From assembly GCA_039187315.1 (NCBI GenBank), contig JBCCZQ010000044.1, positions 1-27,009 of the forward strand: 27,009 nucleotides of DNA. Reading direction: 5' to 3'. The notes beneath the pieces are model-generated. The model was not told where the DNA came from and made no database searches. It was given only the letters and a program-made list of their open reading frames with translations. The translations under genes were made by a program, and so were the position numbers. How positions within the stretch are numbered: the stretch's first letter is position 1; each line of letters begins with the position of its first letter. Shown here in pieces: positions 20,275 through 27,009 of this stretch. The stretch is from JANQQZ01 sp039187315. Lineage in GTDB: Bacteria; Planctomycetota; Phycisphaerae; Phycisphaerales; UBA1924.

Positions 20275-23200
20275 ATGGCAGGCAAGAACCAGGGCATCCC
20301 GATCGTTGGGCCGCTTCTCAACCGGATCATCGGCACACGGAACGAGCGGTTCGTCAAGCGTTACACCTCGCGCGTTGAGCGGATCAACGAGCTTGAGGTC
20401 GCGATCCGTCCGCTGACGGATGCGCAGCTGATCGAGAAGACGGCCGAGTTCAAGCGGCGGCTCGCTGAGGGCGAGGATGAGGACGCGGTGATGGTCGAGG
20501 CGCTCGCGGTGGCGCGCGAGGCGATGGACCGCAACGTCGGCATCCGTTCGATCTTCAACCCCGAGCACGGGTTCGATCCTTCGGTTTTGAACGGTTCGGT
20601 GCGGGAGGCGTACGACCGAGTCAAGGCCGAGATCGATGCTGCTGAGCCCCGGGCGGCTGAGGGCGATCTGCTCGGCGGTACTGATCCGATCCCGGCGTGG
20701 GTCTGGACGGACATCCCGAACGAGCTGTACGAGGCGGTGCGCGAGCTGCACCCGGAGTCGAAGCCGCCGTTCCGGGCTAGGCCGTTCGATGTGCAGCTGA
20801 TCGGTTCGATGGTGCTGAGCCAGGGCAAGATCTCGGAGATGAAGACGGGCGAGGGCAAGACGATCGTTGCGCCGCTGGCGGCGTACTGGGCATCGCTGCG
20901 TGGTCTGAAGGTCCATGTGGTGACAGTCAACGACTACCTCGTCCAGCGCGACCGCGACTGGACGTTCCCGTTCTTCCGCGGCGTTGGGCTGACGGTGGGG
21001 GCCATCCACCCGCAGCACATGCAGCCGGAGCCGGTCAAGCGTCAGATGTACCTGTGTGACGTTGTGTACGGCACGACGAGCGAGTTCGGTTTTGACTACC
21101 TGCGCGACAACATGAAGCGGTCCGTAGGGCAGCAGGTGCAGCGTCGGCGGGACTACGCGATCGTCGATGAGGTCGACAGTGTGCTGATCGATGAGGCGCG
21201 GACACCGCTGATTATCTCGGGCCAGGCGCACGAGCAGCAGCCCCGGTACGACCTGGCCGACAGCCTTGCGAAGCACCTGCGTGAGAAGCAGGAGCCCTGG
21301 CAGGCGCAGGAGGACAAGGTCCATGCGCTCATGGAGAAGATCAAGGGTCTGGAGGGTGACATCCGGCAGGCCCGTGACAAGTCGTCGGTGCCCGAGATGC
21401 AGAAGCAGCTTGCCGAGGCGAAGAAGCAGCTGCCGTCGCTCGAGCACGACCGTGATCAGCACGTGCAGTACTACGAGAAGGTTGCCGACCGCAAGCAGGT
21501 TCACCTGACGCACGAGGGCATCGCCGAGGCGCAGCGCGTCGCGGGGATCGGCTCGTTCTACGTGGGCGAGAACATGGATGTACCGCACTTGCTGGAGCAG
21601 TCGCTTCGGGCGAGGGTCGTGTACGAGAAGGACAAGGATTACGTCATCATGAACGTGCCGGACCCGCAGACGGGCCGGACGGAGCCGAGCGTGGTGATCG
21701 TGGACCAGTTCACGGGCCGTGCGATGATCGGTCGGCAGTGGTCGGACGGCCTGCACCAGGCGATCGAGTGCAAGGAGCAGGTTCCTATCAAGCAGGAGAC
21801 GCAGACGGTCGCATCGGTCACCATCCAGAACTTCTTCAAGACATACAAGCAGCTCGCGGGCATGACGGGCACGGCCGACACCGAGGCGCAGGAGTTCCAC
21901 GACATTTACGGCCTGGATGTGGTCTCGATCCCGACGAACAAGCCGGTGGTTCGTCGTGATTTCGATGACCTGATGTTCCTGCGTGCCAAGGACAAATGGG
22001 AGGCGATCGTCGACGAGATCAAGGCGTTCCACGAGGTCGGTCGGCCGGTGCTGGTCGGTACGACGAGCGTCGAGATGAGCGAGATGCTCAGCCAGCTGCT
22101 GACCCGCAAGCACGGGATCAAGCACGAGGTGCTCAACGCCAAGCAGCACGAGCGCGAAGCGAACATCGTCGAGTCGGCGGGTGACATGGGCGCGGTGATG
22201 ATCGCGACCAACATGGCCGGCCGGGGCACGGACATCAAGCTGCGTCCGGTATCGCGTGAGGCGCAGCTCGATCACTGGCTACGCCGGTCGATCGCGGGCA
22301 AGGGGCTGACGGTCGAGGCGGACGAGGCGTCGCTGCGGGAGAATGTCTACCGCAAGATCGCTTCGGCCGAGCTTGGCATCAAAAAGCGGGACGCGGAGAC
22401 GATGGATTTCGCCGAGCTCGAGTTCCAGCTGCTGAGCCATTGGGCTGAGCAGACAACGTGGCTGACGCCGAAGCAGATCGCGTCTTGCGACGCCGAAGAG
22501 CTGCGCGAGGCGCTCGATGAGAACGGTCGGTGCCTGCTGCACCGGATCCGCTGGTTCTCGACGCTCGAGGAGATGGGTGGGCTGCACGTGATCGGTACGG
22601 AGCGGCACGAGAGCCGCCGGATCGACAACCAGCTACGCGGGCGATCGGGTCGGCAGGGCGACCGGGGTTCGAGCCGGTTCTTCGTTTCGCTCGAAGACGA
22701 TCTGATGAAGATGTTCGCGGGCCAGACGACGATGAACGTGCTCAGCCGTCTCGGCATGAAAGAGGGGGATGCGATCGAGCACCCGATCCTCTCCAAGAGC
22801 GTTGAGCGTGCGCAGCGGAAGGTCGAGGAGCGGAATTTCCAGATCCGCAAGAACATCCTTGAGTACGACGAGGTGATGGAGCACCAGCGTCAAGGGTTCT
22901 ATGGGCTTCGCCAGCGTGTGCTGGAGATGCGGGATGTCAAGCCGCTGATCCTCGAGTACATCGACGGGTGCATCGACGAGGCGTGCGCGGAATACCTGAG
23001 CCCGGCCTACCCGGCGGAGTGTGCCGTTGAGCACGTGCGCGAAGCGCTCGATACGGAGATCCCGGTGGAGCGGCTCAAGGGCCGCGACGCCGACGAGATG
23101 GACAAGCGGATCCGTGAAGACGCGAAGGCCGAGGCGCGATCGATGATCGACGTCACGCTCGGGGAGTACATGTCCGCTGAGGATGCAGAGGTCGTGGTCG

Positions 23201-24336
23201 ATTTCGACTCGGCTGGTCTTGTCAGCTGGGCTAAGACTCGCTTCGGCGTGGACATCGATGCCGCGGAGCTCGCCGAGGGCAGCGCGGCGACGCGTCACGC
23301 CGTGCAAGACCGGCTGGTCGAGGCGGCCGAGGCCAAGATAGACGAGGCCGACCTGTCACGGCTGGATGTTTTCCTCGCGCCGGAGTACGGCATCGAGCAG
23401 CTGATCGCATGGGCGAAACGGATGTTTGATGTCGAGGTGACGGTCGAGGAGGTCAAGAGCTCGCTCGACGAGACCACCCCGCCGCCCGAGTCGTTTATGC
23501 GTGACCGCGTGAGGGAGCGGTACCACCGCAAGGAGGTCGATTACCCGGTTGACTTCGCGCTGCAGATGACGATGGCGGGCATGCGGCAGTCGCCGCAGGA
23601 GGCTCTGGGTTCGCTCTTGGACTGGTCGAAGCGTCGCTACGGCGTTGAGCTTGATCCGGACGAATCGCGTAGGGGCGGGCCGGCTGTGATGCGTCAGAAG
23701 CTGACAGACGCGGCGGAAGCCTGGTGGGCTGATGATGCATTGGGCAAGCTGCAGGCGAGGGTTTCTGCGACATCCTCGGTGGACGAGCTCAACGCTGTGC
23801 TCGAGCCCGAGTTCGGCTCCAACGCGCCGGACTGGCTCGAGTGGCTTGATGAGGCAGAGTTCCAGGCCGCGGCGCGCGGGCTTGTCGAGACACGTCTGCG
23901 TGGCGAGATGCTGCAGCTTGAGACGACGATCATGCTCGATACACTCGATCAGTCGTGGAAGGACCACCTGTACGCGATGGACCAGCTGCGGGACGGGATC
24001 AACTACCAGGCTTTTGCGCAGCAGGACCCGCGGATCGCGTTCAAGAAGCAGGGCTCGAAGCAGTACACCGAGATGATGGACGACTCGCGTTCGCGTGTTG
24101 CCGAGTACATCTTCAAGATGCGCTTGTCGCCCATGCCGCCCCAGGGCGGTGCCCAGCCCGGCGCTCGCCCGGCTCCGGCAGGAGCAGCGGCGGGGGTGGT
24201 TGCAGGACAGGGCGCTCCAGGGGGAGGCCCGGTCACGCCGGTCGGCTCGACGATCGTGGGCGCTGGCCTTCCCGGTCCGCTCACACCGAAGAACCCGGCA
24301 GGGGGCGGGCAGCCCCCCGCTGGCGGTGCCGGCTAG
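20275..24336 (+). CDS. secA: Preprotein translocase ATPase SecA, long planctomycete-type form
   Basis: SecA drives preproteins through SecYEG by ATP hydrolysis. The start is ATG at 20275 (AAAGGCAGG upstream; a TTG directly before it is in frame); 1353 aa against about 800-900 usually. Walker A MKTGEGKT is at 189-196, DEVDSVLIDEARTPLIISG begins at 298, GRGTD is at 649-653, and GGLHVIGTERHESRR begins near 768. Extra blocks are seen: about 85 residues before Walker A, a Lys/Glu/Gln-rich coiled coil near 320-415, about 100 residues between GRGTD and GGLHVIG, and a block around 980-1130. That last block contains three W-[AS]-K-x-x-[FY]-x-V-[DE] units (near 983, 1043 and 1114). The C-terminus (1284-1353) is Gly/Pro/Ala-rich and lacks the Cys-rich zinc motif used for SecB binding. 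Confidence 0.97.
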   Translation: MAGKNQGIPIVGPLLNRIIGTRNERFVKRYTSRVERINELEVAIRPLTDAQLIEKTAEFKRRLAEGEDEDAVMVEALAVAREAMDRNVGIRSIFNPEHGFDPSVLNGSVREAYDRVKAEIDAAEPRAAEGDLLGGTDPIPAWVWTDIPNELYEAVRELHPESKPPFRARPFDVQLIGSMVLSQGKISEMKTGEGKTIVAPLAAYWASLRGLKVHVVTVNDYLVQRDRDWTFPFFRGVGLTVGAIHPQHMQPEPVKRQMYLCDVVYGTTSEFGFDYLRDNMKRSVGQQVQRRRDYAIVDEVDSVLIDEARTPLIISGQAHEQQPRYDLADSLAKHLREKQEPWQAQEDKVHALMEKIKGLEGDIRQARDKSSVPEMQKQLAEAKKQLPSLEHDRDQHVQYYEKVADRKQVHLTHEGIAEAQRVAGIGSFYVGENMDVPHLLEQSLRARVVYEKDKDYVIMNVPDPQTGRTEPSVVIVDQFTGRAMIGRQWSDGLHQAIECKEQVPIKQETQTVASVTIQNFFKTYKQLAGMTGTADTEAQEFHDIYGLDVVSIPTNKPVVRRDFDDLMFLRAKDKWEAIVDEIKAFHEVGRPVLVGTTSVEMSEMLSQLLTRKHGIKHEVLNAKQHEREANIVESAGDMGAVMIATNMAGRGTDIKLRPVSREAQLDHWLRRSIAGKGLTVEADEASLRENVYRKIASAELGIKKRDAETMDFAELEFQLLSHWAEQTTWLTPKQIASCDAEELREALDENGRCLLHRIRWFSTLEEMGGLHVIGTERHESRRIDNQLRGRSGRQGDRGSSRFFVSLEDDLMKMFAGQTTMNVLSRLGMKEGDAIEHPILSKSVERAQRKVEERNFQIRKNILEYDEVMEHQRQGFYGLRQRVLEMRDVKPLILEYIDGCIDEACAEYLSPAYPAECAVEHVREALDTEIPVERLKGRDADEMDKRIREDAKAEARSMIDVTLGEYMSAEDAEVVVDFDSAGLVSWAKTRFGVDIDAAELAEGSAATRHAVQDRLVEAAEAKIDEADLSRLDVFLAPEYGIEQLIAWAKRMFDVEVTVEEVKSSLDETTPPPESFMRDRVRERYHRKEVDYPVDFALQMTMAGMRQSPQEALGSLLDWSKRRYGVELDPDESRRGGPAVMRQKLTDAAEAWWADDALGKLQARVSATSSVDELNAVLEPEFGSNAPDWLEWLDEAEFQAAARGLVETRLRGEMLQLETTIMLDTLDQSWKDHLYAMDQLRDGINYQAFAQQDPRIAFKKQGSKQYTEMMDDSRSRVAEYIFKMRLSPMPPQGGAQPGARPAPAGAAAGVVAGQGAPGGGPVTPVGSTIVGAGLPGPLTPKNPAGGGQPPAGGAG

Positions 24337-24338
24337 GG

Positions 24339-24356
24339 CCGGTCGGGATCAACCGG
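24339..24356 (+). terminator. Weak hairpin after secA
   Basis: CCGGT (24339-24343) can pair with ACCGG (24352-24356) a few bases after the secA stop. The same stretch is also a direct repeat of CCGGTCGG (24339-24346 and 24353-24360). There is no T-run, so terminator function is doubtful. Confidence 0.25.
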
Positions 24357-24466
24357 TCGGCTCGCTGCGTATGGGCGTTGGAGGCTGCGAAGGCCGGCAG
24401 GGTGTATGCTCCGCTTGGCACGGGGAACGTTCGGCTGGGGGGCGCCAAATGGAACAGGAGCGAGCG

Positions 24467-25255
24467 ATGCGGACACGGGTTTATGCACGCACGTGGCTGC
24501 GGGCGTTTACGCTGATCGAGTTGCTCGTGGTCATCCTGATCATCGTCGTGCTGCTCGGCATCGCGATCACCGTCGGCGTGCGTGTTCTGGATACCGGCCG
24601 CGACCAGTTGACTCGGAGCACGATCACGGTTGTGGAGACGATCCTGGCAGACTTCAATGCCGAGACGGACTTGCGGCCCCGCGACTACGCCTTTGTCAGT
24701 GTGCCTGATCCGACGGCCAACGGGACTACGGTGGCGCTGCCGATCATCGACGCCCGGCTCGACGGTACGCCTGCGGCATCCACCAATGAGGCTCAGCCGT
24801 CGTTGGGGCGGTTCTTGCGCGTGGTCCAGCAGCGCGTCCCTGGGCTCTCGGACCGCTGGACACAGCAAGAGGCGAGCCTCGTGCAGACGGGCAACATCGG
24901 CGACGATATACGCAACATTCCCGGGCCGGAACTGCTGGACGCCTGGGGCAACCCGCTCCGGTTCGTGCACCCGAGCTTCGACGGCGGGTACGGTGATTAC
25001 GTTGGAGGTAGCAATCGCGATCCGCTGACGGTGTCGGTGGATGGTGAAGATGAAGAGTTCCGTCGCTCGTTCCGCCCCGATAGTACAGCGGGGAGCATCG
25101 GCGATGCCGATGAAGGTATCTGCCCCGGTGGGACGCCGTACATCTACTCTGCAGGAGCCGACGGCGACCCCGGAACGCGGTTCGATAATGTCTACGGCGA
25201 CGTGCAGCCGACGTACCCCGCCGAAACCAAGGGGCTCGACGAGGAGGGGGCGTAG
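24467..25255 (+). CDS. Type IV pilin/pseudopilin-like protein with N-terminal methylation motif
   Basis: The start is ATG at 24467 with AGGAG 7-11 nt upstream; 262 aa. A short basic leader is followed by the prepilin motif LRA|FTLIELLVVILIIVVLL: cleavage would fall between Ala13 and Phe14, with Glu at mature position 5 and a long hydrophobic helix after it. Position -1 is Ala rather than the usual Gly, which some prepilin peptidases accept. The C-terminal domain (about 60-262) contains LLDAWGNPLRFVHP near 163-176, as in GspG-like pseudopilins, and ends in an acidic tail. It would be an inner-membrane subunit of a pilus or type II secretion pseudopilus. No assembly ATPase or secretin genes are in the window. 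An upstream ATG at 24449 in frame is less likely. Confidence 0.85.
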   Translation: MRTRVYARTWLRAFTLIELLVVILIIVVLLGIAITVGVRVLDTGRDQLTRSTITVVETILADFNAETDLRPRDYAFVSVPDPTANGTTVALPIIDARLDGTPAASTNEAQPSLGRFLRVVQQRVPGLSDRWTQQEASLVQTGNIGDDIRNIPGPELLDAWGNPLRFVHPSFDGGYGDYVGGSNRDPLTVSVDGEDEEFRRSFRPDSTAGSIGDADEGICPGGTPYIYSAGADGDPGTRFDNVYGDVQPTYPAETKGLDEEGA

Positions 25256-25327
25256 CGGGCGAGGGCGATGGGGGCTCTATAAGCCTCAGCGTGCTCAGAA
25301 CCAGCAAGATGGCCCCTTGCCGCGGGC

Positions 25328-25333
25328 TATACT
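25328..25333 (+). promoter_or_regulatory. Likely -10 element for tRNA-Pro
   Basis: TATACT matches 5 of 6 of the -10 consensus and ends 10 nt before the first base of the tRNA, placing transcription start just at the 5' end of the mature tRNA. No clear -35 is seen. The remaining gap after the pilin gene is unremarkable. Confidence 0.4.
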
Positions 25334-25343
25334 GGTGACCTTC

Positions 25344-25417
25344 CGGGGTGTAGCGCAGCTTGGTAGCGCGTCTCGTTCGGGACGAGAAGGTCGGAGGTTC
25401 AAATCCTCTCACCCCGA
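25344..25417 (+). tRNA. tRNA-Pro (anticodon CGG)
   Basis: The 74-nt cloverleaf is complete: acceptor stem CGGGGTG/CACCCCG with discriminator A, a D-arm with GCGC/GCGC, anticodon stem TCTCG/CGAGA with loop TTCGGGA (anticodon CGG, reading CCG), and T-arm GGAGG-TTCAAAT-CCTCT. CCA is not encoded; the sequence continues TTTCCC. All stems pair (one G-T wobble in the T-stem). A broken integrase gene starts 111 nt downstream. Confidence 0.97.
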
Positions 25418-25492
25418 TTTCCCTAAGTCTCGCTGAACGCTGGATTTGGCGTACCCGATCCGAGTGAGGTCGGAGCGGCTCGAAGCCATTTT

Positions 25493-25512
25493 CGTTGGTA
25501 GTCATACCAACG
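25493..25512. repeat. Perfect inverted repeat between tRNA-Pro and the integrase relic
   Basis: CGTTGGTA and TACCAACG are exact reverse complements separated by gtca (8-bp stem, 4-nt loop). It lies 16 nt upstream of the relic ATG and just before its GGAGG. It may be a regulatory hairpin of the integrase, a recombination site arm, or a terminator for the tRNA transcript. The surrounding 25418-25528 has no gene I can support. Confidence 0.6.
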
Positions 25513-25528
25513 CAGGCTGGAGGCCGTC

Positions 25529-26134
25529 ATGGCTCATGCAAACCGTTCAGCACTCCTCGTATACGGATAACACAAAGCCTCAGGACAGGCCCGCGTCGTC
25601 CTGGGCGGGCATCACGTGTACCTGGGCCCCTTTGAGACGCCGGCGAGCTGCGAGAATTACGACCGGTTCATCGCCGAGTACCTCGCCGCCGGTCGGAACG
25701 TCGATCTCATGCCGAGCGTCACGCGCCGCGACCGCTTCTGCGTGATCGATCTGATTGGCGCCTTCAGGGGCCACGCCGAGTCGTACTACGTCAAGGACGG
25801 AGAGCCGACGAAGACCCTCGCAAACCTCCGGATCGGCTGCCGACGCCTGCGGGAGCTCTATGACCTTTGCCGGTGGAAGAGTTCGGACCTGCCCAGCTGC
25901 GGGCGGTCCGCGAGACCTGGATCAACGACGGTAACAACGAACGCACTTGAATTACAAGGGCACCTGGATCAAGCACGTCTTCCTGTGGGCGTGGAGCACG
26001 AACTGGTCTCCGGCGAGACCTGGCACCGCCTAGAGGCCGTCAGGAGCCTGAAGAAGGGCCGGTCGCGGGCGAAACCGTCAAACGTACAAGGTCCCGTGCC
26101 ACACGAGGACGTCGACCGGACGCTCAGGCCGTAG
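25529..26134 (+). pseudogene. Tyrosine recombinase/integrase, N-terminal half, degraded
   Basis: A good ribosome binding site (GGAGG) precedes the ATG at 25529. In successive frames the sequence spells a planctomycete-type phage integrase N-terminus and core-binding domain: HKASGQARVVLGG, YLGPFETPAS and FIAEYLAAGRN; HAESYYVKDGEPTKTLANLR; VEEFGPAQLRAVRETWI; NYKGTWIKHVFLWA; and ETWHRLEAVRSLKKGRSRAK. It is broken by an in-frame TAA (25568-25570) and at least three frameshifts: near 25866-25873, near 25948 and near 25995. The frame returns to the first one at the end. The catalytic domain with the Arg-His-Arg-Tyr residues is missing after HEDVDRTLRP. The gene is therefore dead. Its position next to tRNA-Pro suggests that an integrated element once used this locus. 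Confidence 0.82.
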
Positions 26135-26262
26135 CCGCCGGAACCGTCTTCATCCTGCGATCAGACCAGCGTGCCGACTTCGATCGTCTCGATCGGAACC
26201 TGGCCAAACGCGGTCCATACCAGCCTCCCGGCCACGAAGTAAGGGCAGGAGTGTGGTTTGCG
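26135..26262 (-). pseudogene. Fragment of a Hint (intein-like) domain from an RHS/polymorphic-toxin-type protein
   Basis: Read on the minus strand, about 40 codons spell SCPYFVAGRLVWTAFGQV and then PIETIEVGTLV, a stop (TGA, 26163-26161), then SQDEDGSG. This matches the start of Hint modules in RHS-type proteins, where the pattern is C-F-V-A-G-T-x-V, then P-I-E-x-[IL]-x-V-G-D-x-V-L-S-Q-D-E. The fragment has lost its surroundings on both sides and carries a nonsense codon within the motif, so it is a dead scrap. It lies opposite in direction to the RHS core that follows at 26397. Confidence 0.6.
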
Positions 26263-26288
26263 GATGTCATCGAGCCACCGCTTCGCTG

Positions 26289-26396
26289 ATGCCGTCGGTC
26301 TGTAAGCTGCTGGGCGCGAGCGAGCAGACGTACTACCGCTGGCGGAAAGAGTATGGCGGGCTGAAGACCGACCAAGCGAAGAAGCTCAAGGAGATC
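26289..26396 (+). mobile_element. IS3-family OrfA transposase scrap
   Basis: About 36 codons (MPSVCKLLGASEQTYYRW, RKEYGGLKTDQAKKLKE) match the second half of the helix-turn-helix and the start of the leucine-zipper region of IS3-type OrfA. The N-terminal part, the rest of OrfA, all of OrfB and the terminal inverted repeats are absent. Confidence 0.7.
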
Positions 26397-27009
26397 ACCG
26401 TCTACCACGCCCCCCGCTTGGACGGGCGGGGCGGATCCAGTATGCACGGCGAGGTGATCGCCCGGTACCGCCACGACGACGGCAGCGCCTCGACCAGCCC
26501 CGCCAATGAGTGGGCGGATGCAGGTGCGATCTTGAAATCCCGCGAGGTCTCCTTCCAGAACTGGCGCGGCGACGTGGTAGCCTTCTACGAGCGCGGCCAC
26601 ATGGAGCGCATCCACTACACGCCCTACGGCGAGCCGCATGGCACGGTCTACGCCGACCAGGACCGCGATGGGGATGTCGATGGAGCCGATGGCGCCGCGT
26701 GGACGGCCAATTACAACGCCGGGAGCGCGCTTGCCGATGCAAACTTCGATGCCGTCGTCGACAATTCGGGTGACTTCACGACGTTCAGCAGCCTGGGCGC
26801 TGAGACCTTTATGACGACCGGGGGCGACGGGACGCTGTCGGCCTTCCTCGATAACCGGCTCGGCTACGCCGGCTACCGGCTGAGCTTCGGGGCTGGGTAC
26901 GCGTGGCATGTGCGGTTCCGGGACTACCTGCCGGGGATGGGAAGGTGGACTAGGAGGGACCCGATCGGGTACCACGATGGTATGAACCTGTACGCATATG
27001 TGGGATTGA
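26289..27009 (+). CDS. RHS-repeat core domain protein, partial, fused in frame behind IS3 OrfA scrap (runs off window)
   Basis: One frame stays open from before 26289 to the window end (at least 240 codons). After the IS3 scrap, residues 37 on look like the C-terminal part of an RHS protein. An ERIHYTPYGEPHGTVYADQ segment is followed by a dockerin-like Ca loop (DRDGDVDGADGAAW, with a second unit around DANFDAVVDNSGDF). NRLGYAGYRL comes next, and then the RHS core hallmark HVRFRDYLPGMGRW, RRDPIGYHDGMNLYAYVG. RHS proteins form large beta-shells, often delivering C-terminal toxins. Whether this fragment is expressed is unknown: its true 5' end appears lost and the ATG at 26289 has no good ribosome binding site. 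It is probably a remnant, possibly a hybrid gene. Confidence 0.6.
   Translation, partial: MPSVCKLLGASEQTYYRWRKEYGGLKTDQAKKLKEITVYHAPRLDGRGGSSMHGEVIARYRHDDGSASTSPANEWADAGAILKSREVSFQNWRGDVVAFYERGHMERIHYTPYGEPHGTVYADQDRDGDVDGADGAAWTANYNAGSALADANFDAVVDNSGDFTTFSSLGAETFMTTGGDGTLSAFLDNRLGYAGYRLSFGAGYAWHVRFRDYLPGMGRWTRRDPIGYHDGMNLYAYVGL

Noticed and set aside
20056..22275. Long minus-strand open frame (739 codons) opposite secA
   Set aside because: It is rich in Arg/Leu/His/Asp with no family resemblance and lies antisense to highly conserved SecA motifs, so it is a GC-driven shadow frame.
24415..24435. Sigma-54-like element (TTGGCACG) upstream of the pilin-like gene
   Set aside because: The -24-like GG is not followed by a GC at the required 10-nt spacing, so the -12 half is missing.
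26124..26975. Long minus-strand open frame over the RHS fragment
   Set aside because: The plus strand encodes a clear RHS core. This frame has no recognisable domain, and the Hint scrap at its end is in a different minus-strand frame.
25418..27009. Direct repeat of the tRNA-Pro 3' end as an attachment site
   Set aside because: I found no second copy of the tRNA 3' segment within the window. It may lie beyond the right edge or be lost.

Overview
The window is GC-rich chromosomal DNA that most resembles a Planctomycetota genome, probably of the Phycisphaerae type. The reasons are a very long SecA (1353 aa) with extra blocks and no C-terminal zinc motif, HU-like and DksA-like proteins with long Lys/Ala-rich histone-H1-like tails, a secreted protein with an acidic Asn/Asp/Gly calcium-loop block followed by two dockerin-like repeats, and RHS and integrase relics of the type I associate with planctomycetes. 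No rRNA is present, so the taxonomy is an inference from protein style.

Layout. 1-3043: 3' end of a ThiF/MoeB-like adenylyltransferase, a DinB-fold protein, a metallo-beta-lactamase-fold hydrolase (minus), a cupin, and a membrane-anchored helical-repeat protein. 3040-6049 (minus): accA, then a DksA/TraR-like protein with an H1-like tail whose stop overlaps the start of lspA. 6126-9952: proC (plus), converging on a minus-strand methyltransferase / ABC ATPase / ABC-2 permease run. 9966-14117: a UbiD-family decarboxylase (plus), a PBP4-type D-Ala-D-Ala carboxypeptidase (minus) and a stand-alone receiver-domain response regulator (plus). 14127-18030 (minus): a secreted dockerin-type protein, a pseudouridine-5'-phosphate glycosidase and an HU-like protein. 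18213-24336: a D-2-hydroxyacid dehydrogenase, a stand-alone TSCPD domain (minus), a small signal-peptide-bearing ORF and secA. 24467-25417: a type IV-pilin/pseudopilin-like protein and tRNA-Pro(CGG).

25418-27009 is a graveyard of mobile or polymorphic DNA directly after the tRNA gene. It holds a tyrosine-integrase N-terminal half broken by one stop and three frameshifts, an antisense scrap of a Hint (intein-like) domain, an IS3-type OrfA scrap, and an RHS core fused in frame to that scrap and running off the window.

Themes. Most genes are housekeeping: envelope and secretion (secA, lspA, PBP4, pilin), lipid synthesis (accA), proline synthesis (proC) and nucleoid proteins. Gene packing is tight. 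Three convergent pairs share a palindromic 4-nt CTAG as the stop codon of both genes, and two co-directional pairs overlap by 4 nt. The most interesting candidate for something undescribed is the small ORF upstream of secA. It has a signal peptide, a Pro-Pro-Pro run three residues before its stop, and a leader with mutually exclusive hairpins. This is the layout expected of a SecM-like secretion monitor, but without the known SecM arrest motif.
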